Positions 16,884-25,437 of a stretch of DNA of 64,000 nt are shown in pieces. The stretch is taken from positions 1 to 64,000 of the forward strand of contig NZ_JALLPO010000004.1 in assembly GCF_023276435.1 (NCBI RefSeq), given 5' to 3'. Both the position numbers and the translations under genes were made by a program. Source of the DNA: Sphaerisporangium perillae (GTDB taxonomy: Bacteria; Actinomycetota; Actinomycetes; Streptosporangiales; Streptosporangiaceae). Every line of letters starts with the position of its first letter. The first letter of the stretch is position 1. The notes under the pieces are model-generated. The model was not told the origin of the DNA and ran no database searches. It was given only the letters and a program-made list of their open reading frames with translations.

Positions 16884-17990
16884 ATGCCCGTCGAGTTTCT
16901 CGGCATCGGCGGGACCAACGACGGCTCCGAAACCTCGCCGCGCTCCGGTCCCTCGTTCGACAAGCAGTACACCCTTCGCCTCGCCCGGGCCCACCAGGAG
17001 TACGGCTGGGATCGCGTGCTGTTCGCCTACGGATCCGGCTCACCCGACCCGGCCCAGGCCGCCGCCTACGTGGCGACGAGAGTCACCGATCTCGACATCC
17101 TTCTCGCCCATCGGCCGAACGTGTCGTACCCGACGTACGCCCTCAAGACGTTCGCCACGCTCGACCAGATCAGCGACGGGAGACTTACCGTCCACTTCAT
17201 CACCGGCGGCAACGACCGTGAGCAGGGCCGCGAGGGTGACTTCCTGACCAAGGACGCTCGGTACTCCCGGACCAGGGAGTACATCCAGATCGTCAAGAAG
17301 GGCTGGACGTCGCGAGAGCCTTTCGACCATGAGGGAGAGCACTACGCCTTCAAGGACTTCGTCTCCGACGTGTTCCCGGTCCAGGAGCCGCGCCCGTCGG
17401 TGTCCTTCGGAGGATCGTCGCCGGCAGCGTACACGGCGGGCGGGGCGGAAGCCGACATCTACGGCCTGTGGGGCGAACCTCTGGCCGACACAGCGCGGCA
17501 GATCGTCTCGATCAAGGAGGCCGCGCTGCGGGCCGGACGTGCGGACGTGCCGAGGATCCAGGTCGCCTTCCGGCCGATCATCGCTTCGACGGAGGAATTG
17601 GCCTGGGAGAAGGCGCAGCGCATCCTCGGCGACCTGCGCCGCGCCGGTACGAGCAAACGACGCCTGTCAGGGCCGCCGGAAAACACGGGATCACAGCGTT
17701 TGCTGGAAGTGGCGGCAAGGGGGGAGCGTCACGACCGCGCGCTGTGGACGCCGACCGCCGCCGCGACCGGCGGTGCGGGCAACTCCAACGCGCTCGTCGG
17801 CACTCCCGAAACCGTAGCCGAAGCGCTGCTGGACTACTACGACCTCGGCGTGGAGATCATCTCCGCGCGTGGTTACGACATCCTCGACGATGCGATCGAC
17901 TTCGGCCGGTACGTGATCCCCTTGGTCCGGGAGGGGGTCGCGGAAAGGGACCGCAACAAGGCAGCCGCACTCAGCTCGGTGGGATCATGA
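16884..17990 (+). CDS. SsuD-like FMNH2-dependent monooxygenase
   Basis: A 368-residue luciferase-like protein, related to SsuD but distinct from the enzyme at 12792. Marks are QYTLRLARAHQEYGWDRVLF, DQISDGRLTVHFITGGND (FMN phosphate loop), VSFGGSSPAAYTAGGAEADI, YGLWGEP, and the C-terminal EIISARGYDILDDAIDFGRY. It starts a unit with a polar-amino-acid-type ABC importer, and its last codons overlap the permease ATG at 17987. The likely role is oxidative release of sulfur from the compound that this importer brings in. Confidence 0.88.
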   Translation: MPVEFLGIGGTNDGSETSPRSGPSFDKQYTLRLARAHQEYGWDRVLFAYGSGSPDPAQAAAYVATRVTDLDILLAHRPNVSYPTYALKTFATLDQISDGRLTVHFITGGNDREQGREGDFLTKDARYSRTREYIQIVKKGWTSREPFDHEGEHYAFKDFVSDVFPVQEPRPSVSFGGSSPAAYTAGGAEADIYGLWGEPLADTARQIVSIKEAALRAGRADVPRIQVAFRPIIASTEELAWEKAQRILGDLRRAGTSKRRLSGPPENTGSQRLLEVAARGERHDRALWTPTAAATGGAGNSNALVGTPETVAEALLDYYDLGVEIISARGYDILDDAIDFGRYVIPLVREGVAERDRNKAAALSSVGS

Positions 17991-18856
17991 CACTCTCCGG
18001 CACTCAGGCGGCGCCGGCCGTTCAGCGAGACGAACCCTCGCTGAGGGTCGTCCCGACCCGTCATCCGCTGCGCTGGGCGGCGACCGCTCTCGCCCTGCTC
18101 CTGTTGGCGATGGCCGCCAACTCGCTCGCCACCAATCCCGCATGGGAATGGGAGGTTGTCGGAGAGTACCTTTTCGCGCCCTCGGTCCTGCGCTCGCTGG
18201 TGCTCACCATGGAGTTGACCGCGCTCGGCATCGTCCTGGGATTCGCCCTGGGAACCGTACTGGCCCTCATGCGCTTGTCTCGCAACCGACTGCTGTCGTC
18301 GGTTGCCTGGGCCTACGTCTGGCTCTTCCGCTCAGTCCCACTGATACTGCAGCTTCTCTTCTGGTACAACCTGGCGCTGCTGTATCCCCGGCTGTCGTTC
18401 GGGGTTCCCTTCGGACCTGGCTTCTTCGACATCGGCACCATGGACCTCATCGGCCCGCTGACCGCCGCCGCCCTCGGTTTGGCGCTGCACCAGGCCGCGT
18501 ATGCCGCCGAGATCGTACGGGGTGGGCTGCTGTCGGTGGATCCCGGCCAGCGGGAGGCCGCGGCGGCACTGGGCATCCCGCGCGCGCGCCGGCTGTTCCG
18601 GATCATCTTGCCGCAGGCGATGCGCACCATCGTGCCGAACGCGGGCAACGAGATCATCGGCCTGGTCAAGGGCACGTCAGTGGTCTACATCATGGCGCTG
18701 CCCGAGTTGTTCTACCAGGTGCAGGTGATCTACATGCGCAACGGCAGAGTGATGGCCCTCCTCTTGGTGGCGGCCGTCTGGTACCTGGTCCTGACCACGG
18801 CGCTGTCGGTCGTGCAGTACTACGTCGAGCGTCACTACGGCAGGGGCCGCTCATGA
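17987..18856 (+). CDS. Amino-acid-type ABC transporter permease (HisM/GlnP family)
   Basis: A 289-residue membrane protein. It has a roughly 30-residue hydrophilic N-terminus, then helices and the family motifs YVWLFRSVPLILQLLFWYN and AAYAAEIVRGGLLSVDPGQREAAAALGI (the EAA loop facing the ATPase), then RIILPQAMRTIVPNAGNEII. A single permease gene is present, so it probably acts as a homodimer. It overlaps both neighbours by ATGA. Confidence 0.93.
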   Translation: MTLSGTQAAPAVQRDEPSLRVVPTRHPLRWAATALALLLLAMAANSLATNPAWEWEVVGEYLFAPSVLRSLVLTMELTALGIVLGFALGTVLALMRLSRNRLLSSVAWAYVWLFRSVPLILQLLFWYNLALLYPRLSFGVPFGPGFFDIGTMDLIGPLTAAALGLALHQAAYAAEIVRGGLLSVDPGQREAAAALGIPRARRLFRIILPQAMRTIVPNAGNEIIGLVKGTSVVYIMALPELFYQVQVIYMRNGRVMALLLVAAVWYLVLTTALSVVQYYVERHYGRGRS

Positions 18857-19614
18857 CAACGATGGTGGAGTTGCGCAACGTGCACAAGAGCTTCGGCCCG
18901 CTGCACGTGCTACGCGGAGTGAGCCTGAGCGTGCGGCGAGGCGAGGTGGCCGTGATCCTCGGCCCATCCGGCTCCGGTAAATCGACGTTGCTCCGCACGA
19001 TCAACCATCTGGAGAAGGTGGAGTCGGGCACGGTCGAGATCGAGGGCGAACTGCTCGGCTACAGACGGTCGGGCGACCGGCTGCACGAACTGCACGAGCG
19101 GGAGATCCTCCGGCAGCGGACGAAGATCGGCTTCGTCTTCCAGAACTTCAACCTCTTCCCGCACCTCACCGTGCGGCAGAACGTCGCCGAGGCGCCGCTC
19201 TCGGCCCAGAAGCGGCCCAAGGCCGAGGTCGACGCCCTGGTGACCCGGCTGCTCGACCGCGTGGGACTGGCGGAGAAGGCCGACGCCTATCCGCGCACCT
19301 TGTCGGGCGGCCAGCAACAGCGCGTCGCCATCGCCCGGGCGCTGGCCCTGGAACCCAAGGTCGTGCTGTTCGACGAGCCGACCTCGGCGCTCGACCCTGA
19401 ACTCGTCGGCGAGGTACTCGAAGTGATGAAGGACCTGGCCCGCACCGGCACGACCATGCTCGTCGTAACCCATGAGATCAGCTTCGCCCGCGAGGTGGCC
19501 GACACCGTCGTCTTCATGGACGCCGGGCAGATCCTCGAACAGGGGCCGCCGCCCCAGGTCCTCGACAGTCCCCGCCACGAACGCACCCGCGCCTTCATCG
19601 GCAAAGTCCTCTGA
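18853..19614 (+). CDS. Amino-acid-type ABC transporter ATP-binding protein (GlnQ family)
   Basis: A 253-residue single-domain ATPase with Walker A GPSGSGKST, Q-loop VFQNFNLFPH, signature LSGGQQQR, Walker B VVLFDEPTSALD and switch His in VVTHE. A short insertion with alternating charges (residues about 72-88) precedes the Q-loop. It works with the permease upstream and the binding lipoprotein downstream. Confidence 0.94.
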   Translation: MTTMVELRNVHKSFGPLHVLRGVSLSVRRGEVAVILGPSGSGKSTLLRTINHLEKVESGTVEIEGELLGYRRSGDRLHELHEREILRQRTKIGFVFQNFNLFPHLTVRQNVAEAPLSAQKRPKAEVDALVTRLLDRVGLAEKADAYPRTLSGGQQQRVAIARALALEPKVVLFDEPTSALDPELVGEVLEVMKDLARTGTTMLVVTHEISFAREVADTVVFMDAGQILEQGPPPQVLDSPRHERTRAFIGKVL

Positions 19615-19628
19615 CGCTAGGAACCCTC

Positions 19629-20618
19629 ATGCGCCTTTCCCCCTGGCGGGCTTCCGTCATGCCCGCACTCCTCCTGGCCGTCGCCGTCGCCGCGTGCGGC
19701 GCCGAGCCGACGGTCGCGGCCAAGGACGCCGCCACGAGCGCCGCGCCCAGCGTGGCCGGCAAAAAGATCAACACCAGTCCCGACCAGAACCGCGTGAGCG
19801 CCGAAAAGGTCGACTCCATCGCCGCACAGGTGCCCGCCGGCATCTCCGCGGATGGCAAGCTCGTCGTCGGCTACAGCGGCGAAGGGGCTCCGCCGCTGAA
19901 CTTCCTCGCGGACGACGACACGACGTTCATCGGCGTGGAGACCGACATCGCCCAACTCGTGGCCGACGTCCTCGGCCTGGAGCTGAAGCCGGAGATCAGC
20001 TCCTGGGAGAACCTCTTCCTGGGCGCGAAGTCCGGAAAGCTGGAGGTCGTCTTCAACAACGTCACCGTGACCGAAGAACGCAAGGACATCTACGACTTCG
20101 CCACCTACCGGGTCGACCAGCTCGCCTGGCAGGTCCCGGCGAACAGCCCGATCAAGGCGATCTCCAAGCCCGCCGACATCGCCGGATTGCGCGTCTCTGT
20201 CGGTGCGGGCACCAACCAGGAAAAGATCCTCCTCGACTGGGACAAACAGAACAAGGAGGCCGGCCTTAAGGACGCCGAGATCCAGTACTACAACAAGTAC
20301 GGCGACGCCCTGCTCGCGCTGAAGTCGGGCCGCATCCAGGCCTACTTCGGGCCGAATCCCGCCATCGCCTACAACATCGCGGTGAGTGGCGATTCTCGGA
20401 TCGTCGGCACTGCCTCGGGCGCGGGCCCTGATCTGCAAGGCCTCATCGCGGCGATGACCAAGAAGGACGACGGCCTGGTCAAGCCCCTCAACGAGGCGCT
20501 CAATACAGTGATCAAGAACGGGAAGTACAAGGAAGTGCTCGACCGCTGGGGCCTGGGCAACGAGGCGATCCCCGAATCACAGATCAACCCGCCGGGCCTG
20601 CCCCGCCAGTCGAGCTGA
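19629..20618 (+). CDS. Polar-amino-acid-type ABC substrate-binding lipoprotein (SBP family 3)
   Basis: A 329-residue lipoprotein with signal sequence and an AVAACG lipobox. The mature domain has GKLVVGYSGEGAPPLNF, TFIGVETDIAQLVADVLGLE, GKLEVVFNNVTVTEERK, and GLRVSVGAGTNQEKIL, the standard SBP_bac_3 layout. It lies 14 bp after the ATPase gene. Family members bind cystine, glutamine and similar polar ligands. Together with the co-transcribed monooxygenase, a sulfur-containing amino acid or sulfonate is the best guess. Confidence 0.92.
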   Translation: MRLSPWRASVMPALLLAVAVAACGAEPTVAAKDAATSAAPSVAGKKINTSPDQNRVSAEKVDSIAAQVPAGISADGKLVVGYSGEGAPPLNFLADDDTTFIGVETDIAQLVADVLGLELKPEISSWENLFLGAKSGKLEVVFNNVTVTEERKDIYDFATYRVDQLAWQVPANSPIKAISKPADIAGLRVSVGAGTNQEKILLDWDKQNKEAGLKDAEIQYYNKYGDALLALKSGRIQAYFGPNPAIAYNIAVSGDSRIVGTASGAGPDLQGLIAAMTKKDDGLVKPLNEALNTVIKNGKYKEVLDRWGLGNEAIPESQINPPGLPRQSS

Positions 20619-20629
20619 CAAGGAAGAAG

Positions 20630-20748
20630 ATGCCGAAGGCGTACGTATGATCACCGCTGCCGACCGGGCCGCGGTCGCGCTCCTCGGTGGGGAACCCGCG
20701 GCGCGCAAACGCACCCGCGGCAAGATCGTGATCGAGGTGACCCCGTGA
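20630..20748 (+). pseudogene. Scar of a quinone-oxidoreductase/zinc-binding dehydrogenase gene (both ends only)
   Basis: After AAGGAAGA a start codon begins MPKAYV, the usual first residues of NADPH:quinone oxidoreductases, and reaches TGA at once. In the other frame from ATG 20647 a 33-residue tail reads ITAADRAAVALLGGEP and ends TRGKIVIEVTP, the usual C-terminus of the same family. Everything between has been lost, with a frameshift. The tail's stop overlaps the GTG of the next gene. Confidence 0.5.
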
Positions 20749-21455
20749 CGCACCCGTTGGACAACCCCGCGTGGGCCTCACTCACCGGGCCGCACGCACA
20801 TCTGGCTGAAGTGCGCGGCGCCGTCCGGCGCTACCCAGCCGACGTGTCTCCCTTCTTGGCGGTCGGAAGCGAGCCGTCGGCGGCCGACTGGGACGACATC
20901 GCCGCGTTCGCGGGCCCAGGCTCCATTGTCTCCGTGGCCGGTGCCACGATCTCGCCCCCGCCCGGCTGGGAGGTGGTACGGGTCGTGCCAGGTGTCCAGA
21001 TGTCGGGCGCCGGAGTGTCCGGCGCACCCGACGAGGAGGCGGTGCGGCTGACCGCGGCCGACGCGCCCGAGATGCTCGACCTCGCCGAACGCACCCAGCC
21101 GGGCCCCTTCCTCCCGCGTACCGTCGAACTCGGTACCTACCTCGGCATCCGCCGCGGCGGCGCACTGGTCGCCATGGCGGGGGAGCGGCTGCACCCGCCC
21201 GGTTGGACAGAGATCAGTGCCGTCTGCACCGAGGCTGCGTTCCGCGGCCAGGGTCTGGCCACCCGACTGGTCCTGGCGGTCGCCGCAGGCATTCGGGCAC
21301 GAGGGGAGATTCCGTTCCTGCACGCCGCGGCGAGCAACACCAACGCGATCCGCCTATACGAGTCGCTCGGCTTCTCCCTGCGGCGCATGACGTCGTTCAA
21401 TGCCCTCCGCGTTCCCGAGGACGAGGTGATCAGTGCGTCTGGCACGCGAGCCTGA
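20745..21455 (+). CDS. GNAT-family N-acetyltransferase (FR47-like C-terminal domain)
   Basis: A 236-residue protein. The N-terminal 110 residues are poorly conserved. The C-terminal half is a GNAT/FR47 fold with LGIRRGGALVAMAGERL, ISAVCTEAAFRGQGLATRLV (the acetyl-CoA pyrophosphate loop RGQGLA) and NAIRLYESLGFSLRR. The GTG start at 20745 overlaps the upstream stop by GTGA. The acetyl acceptor is unknown; detoxification of an amino-bearing sulfur compound is conceivable, but only from position. Confidence 0.88.
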   Translation: MTHPLDNPAWASLTGPHAHLAEVRGAVRRYPADVSPFLAVGSEPSAADWDDIAAFAGPGSIVSVAGATISPPPGWEVVRVVPGVQMSGAGVSGAPDEEAVRLTAADAPEMLDLAERTQPGPFLPRTVELGTYLGIRRGGALVAMAGERLHPPGWTEISAVCTEAAFRGQGLATRLVLAVAAGIRARGEIPFLHAAASNTNAIRLYESLGFSLRRMTSFNALRVPEDEVISASGTRA

Positions 21456-21461
21456 CGGGGG

Positions 21462-21935
21462 GTGAAGGAGCGCAACCTCCTGTCCGGCGAACCCGGCGAA
21501 GGACCGCATGGCCTGTCGGCCGAGGGCTGCGCCTTCCTGGCCGGGCGAAGCGAGGAAACCGATAGGCACAGCACCACGGGCTTCGACGCCGCTGGGCGCC
21601 GCGTGCTCGTCGTCTGCGCGCTCGGCGGGTTCACCACGCTGCTCGACAACTCCGTTCTGAACATCGCCATACCGGCGCTGCGCGGCTCGTTGCACGCGGA
21701 CGCCACCCAGCTGCAGTGGATGGTGGCCGGCTACTCCCTGGCCTTCGGCCTCGCCCTCATCCCTGGCGGCCGCCTCGGCGACGTCCGGGGCGCAAGCCGT
21801 TTTTTCTCGCTGGTATGGCGATCTTCATCGTGGGCGCCGCGATGGCAGGGTCTTCCTCTCACCCTTGGGGGCTCGTAGCGGCGCGCCTGCTGCAGGGGCT
21901 CGGCGGCGGTCTGGTCAACTCCCAGTTCCCGGCGT
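21462..21935 (+). pseudogene. MFS (DHA2-type) drug transporter, N-terminal fragment with frameshift
   Basis: The reading RRVLVVCALGGFTTLLDNS, VLNIAIPALRGSL, QLQWMVAGYSLAFGLALIPG and GRLGDVRG is a classic first part of 14-helix MFS exporters, with motif A GGRLGDVRGRK. At about 21795 a frameshift moves it to the next frame (RKPFFLAGMAIFIVGAAMAG, LVAARLLQGLGGGLVN). Around 21930 the MFS similarity stops and oxidoreductase sequence begins. Only about two to three of 14 helices are present. Confidence 0.85.
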
Positions 21936-21940
21936 CCGGC

Positions 21941-22758
21941 CCGGCTACCAGGCGCTGCTGGAGGACGCGGGCGTGGACGCCGTCTACATCGCGCTGCCGA
22001 ACGCCGCGCATGCTGAGTGGACGCTGCGCGCGCTGGAGGCGGGCAAGCACGTGCTGTGCGAGAAGCCACTGGCCGCGAACGCCCGGCAGGCCGAGGAGGT
22101 GGCCGCCGCGGCCCGCCGGACCGGCCTGGTCGTCATGGAGGGGATGCACTACCGCCATCACCCGCTCGCCGAGCGGATGCGCGTCCTCGCGCGGGAGGCG
22201 CTCGGGCCGATCATCCACGTGGAGACCGCCAACTGCTGGCCCGTCCCGCGCTTCGACGGTGTCCTGTACGACTACGGGCTCGGCGGTGGCGCCACCATGA
22301 TCGCCGGATGTTACGCGATCGACTGCCTGCGCCTGGTCGGCCCAGGCGAGCCGGTGGTGACCGGAGCCCGGGCGCTGCTGCGCGGCCCCGGCGTCGACCG
22401 TGCCATGACCGGGGAGTGCGTCTTTCCCGGCGGGGCGACCGGCCGGTTCCGGTGCTCGCTGTGGAGCGCGGCCCGCCCGTCGATATCGGTCCGGGTGACC
22501 GGGGAACGCGGCGAGTTGCGGGTGAGCGGCTACCTCATGCCGCAGGTGTTCCACCGCCTGGTCCTGCGCGCCGGCGGCGAGACGCGGCGCGAGCGCGTGC
22601 CCGGCGAGCCGACCTACCTCGCCCAGCTCCGGGCGTTCGCCGCAGCCGTCCTCTCGCATGGGCGGGTCCGGACCGGTCCGGAGAACGCGGCGGCGACCCT
22701 GCGGCTGATCGACGGCTTCTACCGGCACTCAGGACTGCGCCCGCGCGGGCTCGGCTAG
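21941..22758 (+). pseudogene. Gfo/Idh/MocA-type oxidoreductase, 5'-truncated copy
   Basis: From about GYQALLEDAGVDAVYIALPN onward this is the same protein as at 1-744, but the N-terminal Rossmann GxGxxG segment is replaced by MFS sequence. About 25 more oxidoreductase residues are visible here than in the left copy, which the window edge cuts. With neither its start nor its NAD-binding loop this copy should be non-functional. Confidence 0.85.
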
Positions 22759-23210
22759 CGATAGAGGCTGTTGCGTGCCTGGTCTGTAAACGATCTCGCT
22801 GCGTGCGTGTGCACAGCAAGTCGCTGAGATACTTCGGCCATGGATACGAGTGCGAGGGCGGACGGGATACGGCCAGGTCAGGCGACGTCCAGGACCGGGC
22901 CTAGCCATCCCATGGAATGGGCTCTGCGTTCCGCAGAGCCGTCGGATGTCGAGGTGATCGCGGAACTGCGGGCGACGGTGATGCGTCCGGACCTGGAGCG
23001 GTTGGGACGGTTCGATGAGCATCGGGTCCGGCAGCGGCTGCGGGATTCCTTCTCCCCTCAGCACACGTCGGTCATCGTGGCAGATGGCGCCTTCGCGGGC
23101 TGCGTCACTGTGCGCCCGGCGGAGGACGGGCGGCGGCTGGAGCATTTCTATCTCGTTCCGGGCCTCCAGGGCCGTGGGCTCGGATCGGCTGTGCTGCGAA
23201 CGCTGCTAGA
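22015..23210 (+). repeat. Right copy of the 1.2-kb direct repeat
   Basis: This is 22,014 bases downstream of the left copy and matches it except at 23175 and 23202. It continues into an intact 3' end of the acetyltransferase gene, while its 5' side joins an MFS fragment about 80 bases earlier. Together the copies flank about 20.8 kb of unique DNA. Confidence 0.97.
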
Positions 23211-23367
23211 ACGGTCGGATTCCGACGGCATGCCGGTTCGCCTGAATGTCCTGCGGGGCAGCGCCGCCCGGCGGCTCTACGAGCGCCACGGGTTCACCGT
23301 TGAGGATCAGGACCCGATCGACGTCTACATGGTGCGGCGGCCGGGTGGGGGCGCCGTCGGAACGTGA
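22912..23367 (+). CDS. GNAT-family N-acetyltransferase (intact copy)
   Basis: A 151-residue protein: beta-strand start WALRSAEPSDVEVIAELRA, then HFYLVPGLQGRGLGSAVL carrying the acetyl-CoA loop, then RLNVLRGSAARRLYERHGF and EDQDPIDVYMVR at the C-terminus. Full length for a small GNAT. An in-frame ATG at 22840 would add 24 residues without family similarity. The truncated sister is at 898-1209. The substrate is unknown. Confidence 0.85.
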   Translation: MEWALRSAEPSDVEVIAELRATVMRPDLERLGRFDEHRVRQRLRDSFSPQHTSVIVADGAFAGCVTVRPAEDGRRLEHFYLVPGLQGRGLGSAVLRTLLERSDSDGMPVRLNVLRGSAARRLYERHGFTVEDQDPIDVYMVRRPGGGAVGT

Positions 23368-23385
23368 AGAGAAGTGTGGGTGTTC

Positions 23386-23532
23386 ATGAGGTGTGTCGTC
23401 CGTATGGGCCCGCGCCTCCTTGTCTGGTATCTCCCGGTCAGGGAGATCCGTCCCTTGCCGGCCAGGCGTGGGTACGCCATCCCCGACCGGCCCGGCATCC
23501 GGCTGCGGACGCTTGCGGACGTGTTCGCCTAA
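23386..23532 (+). CDS. Short open frame of doubtful status
   Basis: A 48-codon frame (start MRCVVRMGPRLLVWYLP, end GIRLRTLADVFA) fills part of the roughly 290-base space between the acetyltransferase and the first VOC gene. I recognise no family and see no ribosome binding site. It may be noise or a remnant of a longer gene. Confidence 0.2.
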   Translation: MRCVVRMGPRLLVWYLPVREIRPLPARRGYAIPDRPGIRLRTLADVFA

Positions 23533-23581
23533 GCCGCGCTGTCCCGGCCTGCGATCACCTGGGAGGCGGTCGTGGAGATCC

Positions 23582-23649
23582 TGGGTGAACAGGTGGCCGG
23601 ACCGATCAGGATGCGAGAAGCGTCGGTCACCGAGCCGCAGATAACGTGA
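23582..23649 (+). pseudogene. Tail of an AraC-type regulator gene
   Basis: The frame reads GEQVAGPIRMREASVTEPQIT and stop, which aligns with the last residues of the AraC protein ending at 24642 (KQVTRPVRNREAPVTEPQLA and stop). In both places the stop is followed within about ten bases by the ATG of a VOC gene. This indicates that an AraC-VOC pair was once duplicated and the first AraC gene was lost except for its tail. Confidence 0.6.
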
Positions 23650-23654
23650 CGGCC

Positions 23655-24065
23655 ATGGACATCACCATTCACACGAGCGCCCTCCCGCATGACGACCCGG
23701 ACGCCGCCCTGGCCTTCTACCGCGACACCCTCGGCTTCGAGGTACGCAGCGACGTCGGACACGGCAAGATGCGCTGGATCACGGTCGGCCCTGTCGACCA
23801 GCCCGGCACGTCCATCCTCCTGGCGCCGCCGGCCGCCGACCCCGGCATCACCGAGGACGAGCGCCGCACCATCGTCGAGATGATGGCCAAGGGCACCTAC
23901 GGCTGGATCCTGCTGGCCACCCGAGACCTCGACGACACCTTCGAGAAGCTGCAGGCCGGCGACGCCGAGGTCGTCCAGGAGCCGACGGAGCAGCCGTACG
24001 GCGTCCGCGACTGCGCCTTCCGCGATCCCGCGGGCAACCTGATCCGCATCCAGGAGCTTCGCTGA
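23655..24065 (+). CDS. VOC-superfamily (glyoxalase/bleomycin-resistance fold) protein
   Basis: A 136-residue single-module VOC protein. The first beta-alpha-beta-beta-beta half reads HDDPDAALAFYRDTLGFEV, and the second half ends YGVRDCAFRDPAGNLIRIQE with a metal-ligand-type Glu. Members include glyoxalases, dioxygenases and drug-binding proteins, and the role of this one cannot be told. ATG 23655 is preferred to GTG 23646 because MDITIHTS starts the first strand. It precedes an AraC gene and another VOC gene. Confidence 0.88.
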   Translation: MDITIHTSALPHDDPDAALAFYRDTLGFEVRSDVGHGKMRWITVGPVDQPGTSILLAPPAADPGITEDERRTIVEMMAKGTYGWILLATRDLDDTFEKLQAGDAEVVQEPTEQPYGVRDCAFRDPAGNLIRIQELR

Positions 24066-24177
24066 GCCGTTCAGTGATCGATTCGGCCATGATGGCCGCC
24101 GTCGGCTCCACTCTCACCGGCCAGCACCTCGCCATGTGGCCCAGGTGCTCGCGGACATCTATGAAAGGAGTTCTCTC

Positions 24178-24642
<465 letters not shown>

Positions 24643-24647
24643 CGGAC

Positions 24648-25271
24648 ATGACTTCCATCGAATCTCTCACCCTTGAGGTGGCCGACACCGCGGCCGCCGG
24701 CCGCTTCTACTCGGCCTTCGGTCTGGGCGCTCAGGTGCGTCTGCGGGCCTCGGAGGCGCCGACGACCGGCTTCCGTGGCTTCGCGCTGTCGCTGACGGTG
24801 TCCCAGCCGGCCACCGTCGACGGCTTCATCGGCGCCGCCCTGGACGCCGGTGCCACGCCGCTGAAGCCTGCCGCGAAGTCGTTCTGGGGCTACGGCGGCG
24901 TCGTACAGGCCCCGGACGGGACGATCTGGAAGGTCGCGACGTCGGCGAAGAAGGACACCGGGCCGGCCACCCAGCAGTTCGACGAGATGGTGCTCCTGTT
25001 GGGAGCCGCGGACGTGGCCGCGAGCAAGCGGTTCTACACCGACCGCGGCCTCGTCGTGACGAAGAGCTTTGGCCGCAAGTACGTCGAGTTCGCCACTGCG
25101 TCGAGTCCGGTCAAGCTGGCGCTGTACGGGCGCCGTGCCCTTGCCAAGGATGTCGGCGTCCCCATGGACGGCACCGGATCGCACCGGCTCATGCTCGGCA
25201 GCGATGCCGGGTCTTTCACCGACCCGGACGGGTTCGCGTGGGAGGCCGCATCGCTGACGACCACGCCCTGA
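24648..25271 (+). CDS. VOC-superfamily protein, two-module
   Basis: A 207-residue protein with two VOC halves: LTLEVADTAAAGRFYSAFGL with FWGYGGVVQAPDGTIWKV, and MVLLLGAADVAASKRFYTDR with DGTGSHRLMLGSDAGSFTDP and GFAWEA. It is read directly after the AraC gene with only five bases between stop and ATG. The function is unknown. A hairpin terminator follows at 25390. Confidence 0.88.
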   Translation: MTSIESLTLEVADTAAAGRFYSAFGLGAQVRLRASEAPTTGFRGFALSLTVSQPATVDGFIGAALDAGATPLKPAAKSFWGYGGVVQAPDGTIWKVATSAKKDTGPATQQFDEMVLLLGAADVAASKRFYTDRGLVVTKSFGRKYVEFATASSPVKLALYGRRALAKDVGVPMDGTGSHRLMLGSDAGSFTDPDGFAWEAASLTTTP

Positions 25272-25389
25272 CTTGCCACTGCTGTGTCCACCGGGCCCAC
25301 GAGATGGGCGGTGCGCGAGGCCATCAGGGCGCTGGAGGCCGTGCCGTCCGCGAAGCCCGCGGCTTCGGTGAACCGGCCGATGACCTACG

Positions 25390-25414
25390 GAGCCCTCCCC
25401 TGGATAGAGGGCTC
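25390..25414 (+). terminator. Hairpin terminator after the VOC gene
   Basis: GAGCCCTC (25390-25397) and GAGGGCTC (25407-25414) form a perfect 8-bp stem with a 9-base loop, followed by TT but no long U tract. It separates the AraC-VOC unit from the gene at 25438. The 118 bases before it contain no gene that I can support. Confidence 0.6.
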
Positions 25415-25437
25415 TTCACGATGTGACTGGAGGAAGC

